A DNA stretch of 64,000 nucleotides from Streptomyces ambofaciens ATCC 23877 (GTDB lineage: Bacteria > Actinomycetota > Actinomycetes > Streptomycetales > Streptomycetaceae), in contig NZ_CP012382.1 of NCBI RefSeq assembly GCF_001267885.1, positions 6,869,001-6,933,000 of the forward strand. The letters are read 5' to 3'. Positions 16,404 through 25,375 of the stretch are shown piece by piece; within the stretch, counting starts at the first letter, position 1; each line of letters starts with the position of its first letter. The notes below the pieces were generated by a model, which saw nothing but the letters and a program-made list of their open reading frames with translations, was not told the origin of the DNA and searched no databases. Made by a program: the position numbers and the translations under genes.

Positions 16404-18362
16404 ATGCCGATACGCATGCGCTTCACGATCTGGAGACCGCTCGCGACGGCGGCCACGGCCGCTCTCCTGGCAACCTTCCTCACGCCCGCCGCGACCGCCC
16501 ACCCCGCACCGCGACAGAGCGAACCCGTCCACTCCTACGAGGACGCCGTGCGCGAGGCCGTCTGGGTGGACACCGGACACGACGGGAACGGTGACGGAGA
16601 GGACGACCGCGTCGCCGTCGACATCGTCCGCCCCCGCGAACCCGCGCGCCAGGGCCGGAAGATCCCCGTCATCATGGACGCCAGCCCGTACTACTCCTGC
16701 TGCGGGCGCGGCAACGAGAGCCAGAAGAAGACCTACGACGCCGACGGCGACGTCGTCGGCATGCCCCTGTACTACGACAACTACTTCGTGCCGCGCGGCT
16801 ACGCCTTCGTCGGCGTCGACCTGGCCGGCACCAACCGCTCCGACGGCTGCGTCGACGTCGGCGGCCCCTCCGACGTCCGCTCCGCGAAGGCGGTCGTCGA
16901 CTGGCTGAACGGCCGCGCGAAGGGGTACACCAGTCGCACCGGCAGCCGGCGTGCCGAGGCGGACTGGACCAACGGGAAAACCGGCATGATCGGCAAGAGC
17001 TGGGACGGCACCATCGCCAACGGCGTCGCCGCCACCGGTGTCGAGGGCCTGGAGACCATCGTCCCGATCGCCGCCATCTCCTCCTGGTACGACTACTACT
17101 TCAGCCAGGGCGCCCCGCTCTACGGCTCCGGCCCCGACTGGCTCTCCGACTACGTCAACAGCCCCGAGGCCCGCGCCGAGTGCGACGCCGTCCAGCAGCG
17201 GCTCGTCGACGGCGCCCCGCGCACCGGCGACCGGACGAAGCTGTGGTCCGAGCGCGACTACGTGAAGGCCGCGGGCAAGGTGAGGGCGAGCGTCTTCCTC
17301 ATCCACGGCATGCAGGACCTCAACGTCCGCATGGGGCACGTCGGCCCGTGGTGGGACGCCCTCGCGAAGAACGGCGTCGACCGCAAGATCTGGCTCTCCC
17401 AGACCGGCCACGTCGACCCCTTCGACTTCCGCCGCGCCGAGTGGGTCGACGCCCTGCACCGCTGGTTCGACCACGAACTCCTCGGCTACGACAACGGCAT
17501 CGACGACGAACCCATGGCCGACATCGAACGCCGGCCCGGCCAGTGGGAGACGTCGACGACCTGGCCGCCGCGCTCGACGTCCACCGCGACCCTGCGCCCC
17601 GCCGACGGAGCGCGACCGGGTGTCGGCACCCTCGGCCTGCGGCCGGACCGCGGCACCGAGACCTTCACCGACGACCCCGCGCTGAGCGAGACCGACTGGG
17701 CCGCGCGCATCGACGAGCCCACCGCCGGCAAGGCCGGTTTCGTCACCGGTCCGCTCACCCGCGAGCTGCGCCTGTCGGGCGCCTCCGAGGTCACCGTCAC
17801 GGCCCGGTCCAGCACCCCGACGGCCCACCTCTCCGCCGTACTCGTCGACCTCGGGCCCGACACCATCCGCGACTACGGCGACCCGGGTGAGGGCGTCACC
17901 ACCCTCACCGACCGCACCTGCTGGGGCCCGAGCATGCCGGGCGACAGCTCCTGCTACCTGGAGACGGCGGCGAAGACGACCGACGTGGACCACACCGTCG
18001 TCAGCCGGGGGTGGGCCGACCTCGGCAACCACGCGTCGAAGTGGCAGGGCCGCCCGCTGACTCCGGGCAAGGCCTACACCCTCACCCTGGACCTGGCCGC
18101 GACCGACCACGTCGTCCCGGCCGGCCACCGCCTCGCGCTGATCGTCGCGGGCACCGACAAGGACCTCATCGACCCGCCCGACGACACGCCGACACTCACG
18201 CTGGACCTCTCCCGCACGTCCGCGCGCGTACCGTTCGTCGGCGGCACCGCCGCGTTCGCCAGGGCCACCGCCGGCAGGGCGACCGCCGCCCCCGCACCCG
18301 CGCCCCGCGACGGCGTGAGCGCGCCGCACACGACCCACCGCGTCCCGAAGGGAGGCCGATGA
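16404..18362 (+). CDS. Secreted Xaa-Pro dipeptidyl-peptidase / CocE-family serine hydrolase
   Basis: This 652-residue protein opens with a Sec signal (basic [13 protein letters not shown], hydrophobic core, then PAATAHPAP). The alpha/beta-hydrolase part has [20 protein letters not shown] and the nucleophile elbow GKSWDGT near residue 197. The acid and His are expected around HGMQDLNV and TGHVDPFDF. The C-terminal third is the jelly-roll domain of X-Pro dipeptidyl-peptidases (PF08530). It would cleave X-Pro from peptides outside the cell. The stop overlaps the next start as ATGA, so translation is coupled to the M14 carboxypeptidase, and the two likely act on the same extracellular peptides. 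Confidence 0.92.
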   Translation: MPIRMRFTIWRPLATAATAALLATFLTPAATAHPAPRQSEPVHSYEDAVREAVWVDTGHDGNGDGEDDRVAVDIVRPREPARQGRKIPVIMDASPYYSCCGRGNESQKKTYDADGDVVGMPLYYDNYFVPRGYAFVGVDLAGTNRSDGCVDVGGPSDVRSAKAVVDWLNGRAKGYTSRTGSRRAEADWTNGKTGMIGKSWDGTIANGVAATGVEGLETIVPIAAISSWYDYYFSQGAPLYGSGPDWLSDYVNSPEARAECDAVQQRLVDGAPRTGDRTKLWSERDYVKAAGKVRASVFLIHGMQDLNVRMGHVGPWWDALAKNGVDRKIWLSQTGHVDPFDFRRAEWVDALHRWFDHELLGYDNGIDDEPMADIERRPGQWETSTTWPPRSTSTATLRPADGARPGVGTLGLRPDRGTETFTDDPALSETDWAARIDEPTAGKAGFVTGPLTRELRLSGASEVTVTARSSTPTAHLSAVLVDLGPDTIRDYGDPGEGVTTLTDRTCWGPSMPGDSSCYLETAAKTTDVDHTVVSRGWADLGNHASKWQGRPLTPGKAYTLTLDLAATDHVVPAGHRLALIVAGTDKDLIDPPDDTPTLTLDLSRTSARVPFVGGTAAFARATAGRATAAPAPAPRDGVSAPHTTHRVPKGGR

Positions 18363-19642
18363 ACCGCCTGCGCACCCTCACCGTGACCGCCGCGGCCCTC
18401 GCCGCGTCCCTCCTCGCCGCGCCGGCCCACGCCGACGACACCGCGCACCGCCCGCCCCGCACGGGCTTCGAACAGACGCACGGCGCCCGCTGGACCACCC
18501 AGCCCGAGGAGCAGGCGCTGCTCGCGGCCGCCGACCGGGCGAGCGGCCGCGTCACGGTCGACCGCATCGGCACCACGAAGCAGAACCGCCCGCTCCAGTT
18601 GGTGACCATCGGCAGGCCCTCCGCCCCGAACAAGGTGCTCCTCGTGTGCAGCCAGCACGGTGACGAGCCCTCGGGCCGCGAGGCCTGCCTGTCCACCGTC
18701 CGCGACCTGGTGTACGCGACGGACCGGCGGACCCGGCGCTTCCTGGACCGCACCACCGTGCTCGTCGTCCCCACCGCCAACCCCGACGGCCGGGCCGCCG
18801 ACACCCGCGGCAACGGCGACGGCGTCGACGTCAACCGCGACCACCTCGCCCTGAGGACGGCCGAGGCCCGCGCCCTGGCCGCCGTCGTCCGCGACCGGCG
18901 CCCCGACGTCCTGTACGACCTGCACGAGTACGGCGCCACACCCCCGTACTACGACCGGGACCTGTTCGACCTGTGGCCCCGCAACCTCAACACCCACGCC
19001 CGGGTCCACGACGAGGCCCGCGGCCTGTCCGCGGAGTACGTCCACCCCGCCGCCGAGGCGGACGGACACACGACCGGCACCTACGGCATCTGGACCGACC
19101 CCGTCACCGGCGAGCCGATCCGGCAGACCGCTGGCGACGGCCAGGAACGCATCCTGCGGAACATGTCCGGTGTCAAGCACTCGGTCGGCCTGCTCATCGA
19201 GAGCCGCGTCGACCCGCTCACCGACGCCGAACGCGCGGATCCGGCCCTGAACAACCGGCGCCGGGTCGACTCCCAGCTCGCCGCCCTGGACGGCATGTTC
19301 CGCTTCGCCGACCGGCGGCGCGGACCCGTCGAGGCGGCCACCACGACCGCCCGGTGGTCCGGCCTGACCGACACCGGCCCCGTGTACCTCGGCGGCGCGG
19401 ACAACGACCCGGCCGAACCCGCAGAGGTGCTCCGGGACCCGCCCTGCGGCTACCGGCTCGGCGCCGCCCAGTACCAGGAGGTGAGGGACGAACTGGCCCT
19501 GCACGGTGTACGAGCGCACCGGACCGGGGAGGAGGGCGCCTACGTACCGCTGCGCCAGCCGCTGCGCGCCCTCGTTCCGCTGCTCCTGGACGAGCGGGCG
19601 ACGTACCACTTGACGGTAGGTGAACCCGACACCCGCTGCTGA
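18359..19642 (+). CDS. Secreted M14-family zinc carboxypeptidase
   Basis: This 427-residue protein has an N-terminal signal peptide ([20 protein letters not shown] then APAHA-D). The zinc site of the M14 family is visible: [12 protein letters not shown] supplies His and Glu, and VLYDLHEYG supplies the second His. NPDGR and VDVNRDH are the substrate-carboxylate-binding Asn-Arg motifs. It trims C-terminal residues from peptides or wall-derived substrates outside the cell. ATGA overlap with the preceding dipeptidyl-peptidase gene indicates a two-gene unit. A BCCT transporter follows after 80 bp on the same strand. Confidence 0.9.
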   Translation: MNRLRTLTVTAAALAASLLAAPAHADDTAHRPPRTGFEQTHGARWTTQPEEQALLAAADRASGRVTVDRIGTTKQNRPLQLVTIGRPSAPNKVLLVCSQHGDEPSGREACLSTVRDLVYATDRRTRRFLDRTTVLVVPTANPDGRAADTRGNGDGVDVNRDHLALRTAEARALAAVVRDRRPDVLYDLHEYGATPPYYDRDLFDLWPRNLNTHARVHDEARGLSAEYVHPAAEADGHTTGTYGIWTDPVTGEPIRQTAGDGQERILRNMSGVKHSVGLLIESRVDPLTDAERADPALNNRRRVDSQLAALDGMFRFADRRRGPVEAATTTARWSGLTDTGPVYLGGADNDPAEPAEVLRDPPCGYRLGAAQYQEVRDELALHGVRAHRTGEEGAYVPLRQPLRALVPLLLDERATYHLTVGEPDTRC

Positions 19643-19722
19643 AGAGGTGAGTTCCGCGTCGCGCGTGGTAAGGGCGTAGCAGAGGACTATTTTCAGCCTC
19701 ACCGACTTGAAAGGTGCCACCT

Positions 19723-21453
19723 GTGACGCAGGACCGCCCGAGCGACAAGGAACACCACGAGAGAGGCACGCTTCCGGGTGCGGAAGCGGGCCTCCCGGGG
19801 CAGGAGCACAAGCCCCGCACCGACTGGATCGTCTTCGGCGTCACAGCCGCCCTGACCCTCGCCTTCGTCATCTGGGGCGCCGCCGGCACCGACTCCCTGG
19901 AGGACGCCTCAGGCACGATGCTCAGCGGCCTGATGCACAACGGCGGCTGGGCGTTCGTCCTGGCCGCCTCGGGGTTCGTCGTCTTCGCCCTCTGGCTCGC
20001 GGCCAGCCGCTACGGCCGCATCCACCTCGGCGCCGAGGGCGAGGAGCCCGAGTTCCGTACGGTGTCCTGGGTCGCGATGATGTTCAGCGCGGGCATGGGC
20101 ATCGGTCTGATGTTCTGGGGCGTGAGCGAGCCGCTGGCGCACTTCGACACCGCCCCGCCCGGGACCGACCCCGCCGACACCGGCGACCGCATGGCCACGG
20201 CCATGGCGACCACCCTGTTCCACTGGACGCTCCATCCGTGGGCCATCTACGCGGTCGTCGGCCTCGGCATCGCCTACAGCACGTTCCGCAGGCGGCGCCG
20301 CCAGACCATCAGCGCCGTCTTCACCCCCCTCATCGGTGAGCGGCACGCCAACGGCGTCAGCGGCCGGGTCATCGACATCCTGGCCATCATCGCGACGGTC
20401 TTCGGCTCGGCGGCCTCGCTGGGCCTCGGCGCCCTGCAGATCGGCTCCGGCGTCGAGAAGCTCGACTGGATGGACAAGGTCAGCACCGGACTGCTGGTCG
20501 GCATCATCGCGGTGCTGACCGTGGCGTTCGTGGCCTCCGCGATCTCCGGTGTGGAGAAGGGCATCCAGTGGCTGTCCAACACCAACATGGTGCTGGCCCT
20601 GCTCCTCGTGGTGTTCGTCTTCGTCGCGGGCCCGACCATCCTCATCCTGGACCTGCTGCCGACCTCGCTCTTCACCTACCTCGGCGACCTGCCCGCGATG
20701 GCCGGCCGCACCGAGATCAGCGGCGGCGAGGGCGTCGCCGACTGGCTGAGCAGCTGGACCGTCTTCTACTGGGCGTGGTGGATCTCCTGGACGCCCTTCG
20801 TCGGCATGTTCATCGCCCGCATCAGCCGGGGCCGGACCATCCGCCAGTTCATCGGCGGCGTCATCCTCGTGCCCAGCACGGTCAGCCTGATCTGGTTCGC
20901 GATCTTCGGCGGCTCGGCGATGCGGCTCCAGGAGCAGAACCGGCTCGGCGACGAGACGACCCCCGAAGGCCGGCTCTTCGCCGTGCTGCAGGAGTACCCC
21001 ATCGCCACCGTCACCAGCCTGCTGGTGATGATCCTCGTCGGCATCTTCTTCGTCTCGGGCGCCGACGCCGCCTCCATCGTGATGGGCACCCTCTCGCAGA
21101 AGGGCGCGCTCGAACCCAGCCGCTGGGTGGTGGTGTTCTGGGGTGTGGTGACCGGAGCGGTCGCCGCCATCATGCTCCTGGTCGGCAGCGGCGAGGGGGA
21201 CGCGCTGACCGGTCTGCAGAACCTCACGATCCTCGCGGCGGCGCCCTTCGTCATCGTGATGATCTTCATGTGCGTCGCCCTCATGCGCGACCTGCGCCGC
21301 GACCCCCTCATCGTGCGCGGCGAGATGGCCTCCGAGGCCGTGGAGCTGGCCGTCATCGAGGGCCACAAGCAGTACGAGGGCGACTTCGAGATCCGAATCG
21401 GTCCGGGGCCCGGCACGGACGTGGAGGGCGACCCCATCGGCAAGCACCACTGA
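19723..21453 (+). CDS. BCCT-family betaine/choline/carnitine transporter
   Basis: This 576-residue carrier has 12 predicted membrane spans. The helix-3 glycine motif SAGMGIGLMFWGVSEPLAHF and the tryptophan-rich segment FYWAWWISWTPFVGMFIARI with SRGRTIRQF are diagnostic of betaine/choline/carnitine transporters. It imports compatible solutes with Na+ or H+. The N-terminus is hydrophilic, and the C-terminal tail (from about residue 530) is charged and may be osmosensory. GTG 19723 has GAAAGG eight bases upstream; GTG 19714 is an alternative. A strong terminator hairpin follows at 21515-21546. Confidence 0.93.
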   Translation: MTQDRPSDKEHHERGTLPGAEAGLPGQEHKPRTDWIVFGVTAALTLAFVIWGAAGTDSLEDASGTMLSGLMHNGGWAFVLAASGFVVFALWLAASRYGRIHLGAEGEEPEFRTVSWVAMMFSAGMGIGLMFWGVSEPLAHFDTAPPGTDPADTGDRMATAMATTLFHWTLHPWAIYAVVGLGIAYSTFRRRRRQTISAVFTPLIGERHANGVSGRVIDILAIIATVFGSAASLGLGALQIGSGVEKLDWMDKVSTGLLVGIIAVLTVAFVASAISGVEKGIQWLSNTNMVLALLLVVFVFVAGPTILILDLLPTSLFTYLGDLPAMAGRTEISGGEGVADWLSSWTVFYWAWWISWTPFVGMFIARISRGRTIRQFIGGVILVPSTVSLIWFAIFGGSAMRLQEQNRLGDETTPEGRLFAVLQEYPIATVTSLLVMILVGIFFVSGADAASIVMGTLSQKGALEPSRWVVVFWGVVTGAVAAIMLLVGSGEGDALTGLQNLTILAAAPFVIVMIFMCVALMRDLRRDPLIVRGEMASEAVELAVIEGHKQYEGDFEIRIGPGPGTDVEGDPIGKHH

Positions 21454-21486
21454 CCCGGACCCCGGGGCCGACCCGCCGACGGGCGG

Positions 21487-22566
21487 TCACCGGCAGCGGG
21501 GGACGGGCCGGATGAAGGGCCGGCACGCGCATGCGTGCCGGCCCTTCGGTCCGCGCAGCGCCGTTCGGCGGTGACGGCCGGGAGCCGGTACCCGGGGGCC
21601 GGAGGCCGCCGTCAGCCGGAGGCGAGAGCGGCCGCCTCGCGCGCACAGCCCCAGGCGACGGTGAACGCCCCCGCCGCCGTGCCCGTAGTTGTGCACCAGC
21701 AGCCTCCCGTCGGCGAGCGGCTCGCGCTCCAGCCGTACCGCGTCCCGGGCCGGGCGCAGCCCCACCAGGTGGCGCAGTACGCGCGCCCCGGCGATCTCGG
21801 GCCGCAGCGCCGCGCACCGTCGCACGATCGCCTCCGCGACCGCGGGGTCCGGCTCGGCCGACCAGGCGTCCTCCTCGGCCGTGCCGCCCAGCACCAGCCG
21901 GCCGGGCTGCGGGAAGAAGTACGCCATCTCCCCGGAGACGGGGTCGGTGGAGACCGTCCAGGTCCGGATGCCGGGGTTCTCCACGACGACCAGCTGCCCG
22001 CGCACCGGACGCACGGACGGGTCCGGGACCAGCTCCCGGGCCCCCAGCCCCGTGCAGTTGACGACCACGGGTGCCTCGGCCTCCGCCAGATCCCTCACCG
22101 CGCGGGTCTCCACCACACCGCCCGCCGACACCAACCGCTCCCGCAAGTACGGGAGATGAGTCGACATGTCGATGAGCGGCAGCCGCGCCCACAGCCCGGC
22201 GCCGCCGTACTCCCGGGCGGTCGCCGCGCGCAGCCCCGGCAACCGGGCGGCCGCCCACGTGTCCACCTCGTCCGGGCCGGTCTCGCCCAGCACCCCTTCG
22301 ACCATGCGTACGCCGGTCTCCTCGGGCCGCGCCGCCAGGTCCTCGTACACGTCCAGGGAGCGCAGCGCCCAGGTGCGCGCCAGGGCGACCGGCTCGATGC
22401 GGTACGGCCACCAGAGCGCGCCCGCGACCGCCGAGGTGGTCCGCTCGGCGGGCTCCCGCGTCCACAACCGCACCCGCCGGCCCCGCTCGGCGAGGGCGAC
22501 GGCGGTCGTCAGTCCGACCACTCCGCCGCCGACGACGACGATCTCGGCACTCGGTCCGGTATCCAC
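21487..22566 (-). CDS. D-amino-acid oxidase, with apparent 3' frameshift
   Basis: This FAD enzyme oxidises D-amino acids to keto acids, ammonia and peroxide. GTG 22566 begins DTGPSAEIVVVGGGVVGLTT with the dinucleotide-binding GGGVVG. Then come SAVAGALWWPYRIEP, VVNCTGLGARELVPD, PVRGQLVVV and LVGLRPARDAVRLE, all characteristic. The family's C-terminal NYGHGG-GVT-W motif reads NYGHGGGG and then leaves frame (VHRRLGL). Removing one base near 21662-21666 restores VTVAWGCAREAAALASG and a TGA at 21614-21612. The intact gene would therefore be 21612-22566, about 317 residues. This is either a real mutation or a sequence error. Confidence 0.85.
   Translation of the reverse strand: MDTGPSAEIVVVGGGVVGLTTAVALAERGRRVRLWTREPAERTTSAVAGALWWPYRIEPVALARTWALRSLDVYEDLAARPEETGVRMVEGVLGETGPDEVDTWAAARLPGLRAATAREYGGAGLWARLPLIDMSTHLPYLRERLVSAGGVVETRAVRDLAEAEAPVVVNCTGLGARELVPDPSVRPVRGQLVVVENPGIRTWTVSTDPVSGEMAYFFPQPGRLVLGGTAEEDAWSAEPDPAVAEAIVRRCAALRPEIAGARVLRHLVGLRPARDAVRLEREPLADGRLLVHNYGHGGGGVHRRLGLCARGGRSRLRLTAASGPRVPAPGRHRRTALRGPKGRHACACRPFIRPVPRCR
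21515..21546. terminator. Perfect 14-bp hairpin between BCCT and D-amino-acid oxidase genes
   Basis: AAGGGCCGGCACGC (21515-21528), loop GCAT, then GCGTGCCGGCCCTT (21533-21546). The near-symmetric hairpin between convergent genes should work in both directions. The uncorrected oxidase reading frame runs through it, which supports a frameshift in that gene. Confidence 0.8.
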
Positions 22567-22632
22567 ACGGGGACGTTAGCGGAACACGTCATGCCGTGCG
22601 CAGACCGGCCTCGCCCTGGGAATACTCACCGC

Positions 22633-23664
22633 ATGGCTGTCGAGTACGCGACCTTCGGGCTGACGCCGGCGATGCGGGCCGGGGGAGTGCTCGCCGACGG
22701 CGACCACCAGGTCCACCGCGACTTCCTGGACTTCGTCGTCGACGGACGCCCCCTGCTGTTCCGCCTCTGCGACCTGGACGCCGTCTCCCCGCTCGCCTCC
22801 GACGTACCCCCCGCGATCTTCACCGCGCAGGTCCGCAGCCTGCTCCTGGAGACCGACGCGCCCCTGCCCGGCGGCCGGTACGTCATCTACGGCTGTCCCG
22901 AGTGCGAGGACCTGGCCTGCGGCGCGGTGACCGCCGTGATCCTGCGCGACGGCGACGACTTCGTCTGGCGGGACTTCGCCTGGCAGACCGGCGAACACGC
23001 CGACCTGGAACGCGACGGCTATCACGGCATCGGCCCCTACCGCTTCCCCGGCGCCGAGTACCGCACGGCCCTCGCCGCCCTGCTCGACGGCACCGCGCAC
23101 ACCACCCGCCGGGTCCTGCTGATCGGCGCGCGCGTCGCCCTGCTCGCCAGGCTCGCCGCCGCGTTGCGCACCATCGGTGTGGGCGCCGACATCACCGAGG
23201 ACGCCGGCGCGGTGCCGGCCGACGAACTGCGGGCCTACGGTGCCTTCGCCTTCGGCGACGCGGTCCCGGACGAGGAGCGCGCGGCCGTACGGCGGGCCTT
23301 CGCCGACGCCGGGGTGGACGCGGCCGAGGTCGACGGTCTCGCCCCGATCGTTCCACTGCTCGTCGCCCAGATCGAACACGCCCTGGGCAGCGGCCCGGCC
23401 GGCCGGCACCGGCTGACCCGGCTGACGGCGACCGGCACCGCGGCGGACGTCGAGGTCACCTCACCCTGCCGGGTGCGGCTCACCGCGTACCGCCTGGACC
23501 GCCTCCACCGCACCCGCGCCCGCGAGGTCTTCGACGGGGTGCTCGAACCGGGCAGCCACCGCCTCCCCCTGGACGCCGGCGCGGTGAAGGGGGAGGCCTA
23601 CCTGGTGGCGCGGGCGCCGGGGAGCGTACTGGTCACGGCGGTGCGGCGCGGGACACCCGGGTGA
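22633..23664 (+). CDS. Conserved hypothetical 343-residue protein
   Basis: ATG 22633 begins MAVEYATFGLTPAMRAGG. The N-terminal half has a Cys pair in YGCPECEDLACGAV and an aromatic-rich segment, FVWRDFAWQTGEH. A hydrophobic Rossmann-like stretch, RRVLLIGARVALLARLAAAL, appears near residue 160, which may explain oxidoreductase labels on relatives. I do not recognise a family with confidence. Codon use is normal for the region. It is divergent from the D-amino-acid oxidase gene, with 66 bp between starts, and precedes the ABC-F gene by 35 bp. Confidence 0.75.
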   Translation: MAVEYATFGLTPAMRAGGVLADGDHQVHRDFLDFVVDGRPLLFRLCDLDAVSPLASDVPPAIFTAQVRSLLLETDAPLPGGRYVIYGCPECEDLACGAVTAVILRDGDDFVWRDFAWQTGEHADLERDGYHGIGPYRFPGAEYRTALAALLDGTAHTTRRVLLIGARVALLARLAAALRTIGVGADITEDAGAVPADELRAYGAFAFGDAVPDEERAAVRRAFADAGVDAAEVDGLAPIVPLLVAQIEHALGSGPAGRHRLTRLTATGTAADVEVTSPCRVRLTAYRLDRLHRTRAREVFDGVLEPGSHRLPLDAGAVKGEAYLVARAPGSVLVTAVRRGTPG

Positions 23665-23699
23665 GCGGGCCCCGGACCGCCGGTAAAATCCACACTCTG

Positions 23700-25343
23700 A
23701 TGACTGCCACCCTCGTCGCCAAGAACCTCGCCGCCGGCCACGGCGACCGCTCCCTGTTCACCGGGCTCGACCTCGTCGTCGCCCCCGGCGACGTGATCGG
23801 TCTCGTCGGAGCCAACGGCGCGGGCAAGTCCACCCTGCTGCGGCTGCTGGCCGGGCTGACCGCGCCGGAACGGGGCGAGCTGCGTCTCTCCCCGCCGACC
23901 GCCACCGTCGGCCACCTCCCGCAGGAACCCGAGCGCCGGCCCGGTGAGACGGTCCGTGCCTTCCTGGCCCGCCGCACCGGCGTCACCGAGGCCCAGCGCG
24001 CGATGGACGAGGCCACACAGGCGCTGGTCGACGGCGCCCCGGGCGCCGACGACGCCTACGCGACCGCCCTGGAGCGCTGGCTCGGCCTGGGCGGCGCCGA
24101 TCTCGACGACCGCGCCGAGGAGACCGCCGCCTCGCTGGGCCTGACGGTGGACCTGGACCAGCCCATGACATCGCTCTCCGGCGGCCAGGCGGCACGGGCC
24201 GGCCTCGCCTCCCTCCTGCTGTCCCGTTACGACGTCTTCCTGCTCGACGAACCGACCAACGACCTCGACCTGGACGGCCTGGAGCGCCTCGAACGCTTCG
24301 TGACCGGCCTGCGCGCCGGCACCGTCGTCGTCAGCCACGACCGCGAGTTCCTCACCCGCACCGTCACCAAGGTCCTCGAACTCGACCTCGCCCAACAGCA
24401 GATCAACCTCTACGGCGGCGGCTACGAGGCCTACCTGGAGGAACGCGAGGTGGCCCGCCGGCACGCCCGCGACGACTACGAGGAGTACGCCGACAGGCGG
24501 GCGGCCCTCCAGGACCGGGCGCAGACGCAGCGCTCCTGGATGGACAAGGGCGTCAAGAACGCCCGGCGCAAGGCCGGTGACAACGACAAGATCGGCCGCA
24601 AGTTCCGCAGCGAGTCCAGCGAGAAGCAGGCCGCCAAGGCCCGCCAGACGCAGCGCATGATCGAGCGTCTGGAGGTCGTCGAGGAACCGCGCAAGGAGTG
24701 GGACCTGCGGATGGAGATCGCCTCGGCGCCCCGCTCGGGCGCGGTGGTCGCCACCCTGCGCGACGCCGAGGTCAGGCGGGGCGACTTCGTCCTCGGCCCG
24801 GTCTCGCTCCAGATCGACTGGGCGGACCGGGTGGCGGTCACCGGGGCCAACGGCGCGGGCAAGTCCACGCTCCTCGCCGCGCTCCTGGGCCGCGTCCCGC
24901 TCGATGCCGGTCACGCGGCCCTCGGCTCCGGCGTCCTGCTCGGTGAGGTCGACCAGGCCCGCGAGCTGTTCCACGGCCCCGAATCACTGCTCGACGCCTT
25001 CCGCACGGCGACCCCGGACACCGAACCGGCCGAGATCCGCACCCTCCTGGCCAAGTTCGGCCTCAAGGCGGACCACGTGGTGCGCGCGGCGTCGACCCTC
25101 TCACCCGGCGAACGCACGCGGGCCGCGCTGGCCCTGCTCCAGGGAGCAGGCGTCAACCTCCTCGTCCTGGACGAGCCGACCAACCACCTGGACCTGCCGG
25201 CCATCGAGCAGCTGGAATCGGCCCTCGACGCCTACGAGGGCACGCTCCTGCTGATCACCCACGACCGGCGCATGCTGGACGCGGTGCGCGTCACCCGCCG
25301 CCTGGAGGTGTCCGACGGCAAGGTGACGGAGGCGTCGGCGTAA
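23700..25343 (+). CDS. ABC-F family ATPase (translation factor type)
   Basis: This 547-residue soluble protein has two ABC domains. ABC1 has GANGAGKST, LSGGQAARAGL and LLDEPTNDLDL; ABC2 has GANGAGKST, LSPGERTRAAL and LDEPTNHLDL. Between them is a charged linker with KNARRKAGDNDKIGRKF. Members act on the ribosome as translation factors or antibiotic-protection proteins. Unlike the copy at 944-2569 it has almost no leader: TAAAAT at 23684-23689 is a likely -10 box, placing transcription start within a few bases of ATG 23700. A leaderless, constitutive housekeeping-type ABC-F is therefore more likely here. Confidence 0.92.
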   Translation: MTATLVAKNLAAGHGDRSLFTGLDLVVAPGDVIGLVGANGAGKSTLLRLLAGLTAPERGELRLSPPTATVGHLPQEPERRPGETVRAFLARRTGVTEAQRAMDEATQALVDGAPGADDAYATALERWLGLGGADLDDRAEETAASLGLTVDLDQPMTSLSGGQAARAGLASLLLSRYDVFLLDEPTNDLDLDGLERLERFVTGLRAGTVVVSHDREFLTRTVTKVLELDLAQQQINLYGGGYEAYLEEREVARRHARDDYEEYADRRAALQDRAQTQRSWMDKGVKNARRKAGDNDKIGRKFRSESSEKQAAKARQTQRMIERLEVVEEPRKEWDLRMEIASAPRSGAVVATLRDAEVRRGDFVLGPVSLQIDWADRVAVTGANGAGKSTLLAALLGRVPLDAGHAALGSGVLLGEVDQARELFHGPESLLDAFRTATPDTEPAEIRTLLAKFGLKADHVVRAASTLSPGERTRAALALLQGAGVNLLVLDEPTNHLDLPAIEQLESALDAYEGTLLLITHDRRMLDAVRVTRRLEVSDGKVTEASA

Positions 25344-25375
25344 CCGCGTCGCACCTCCGTCACCCCGCCGGGCGG

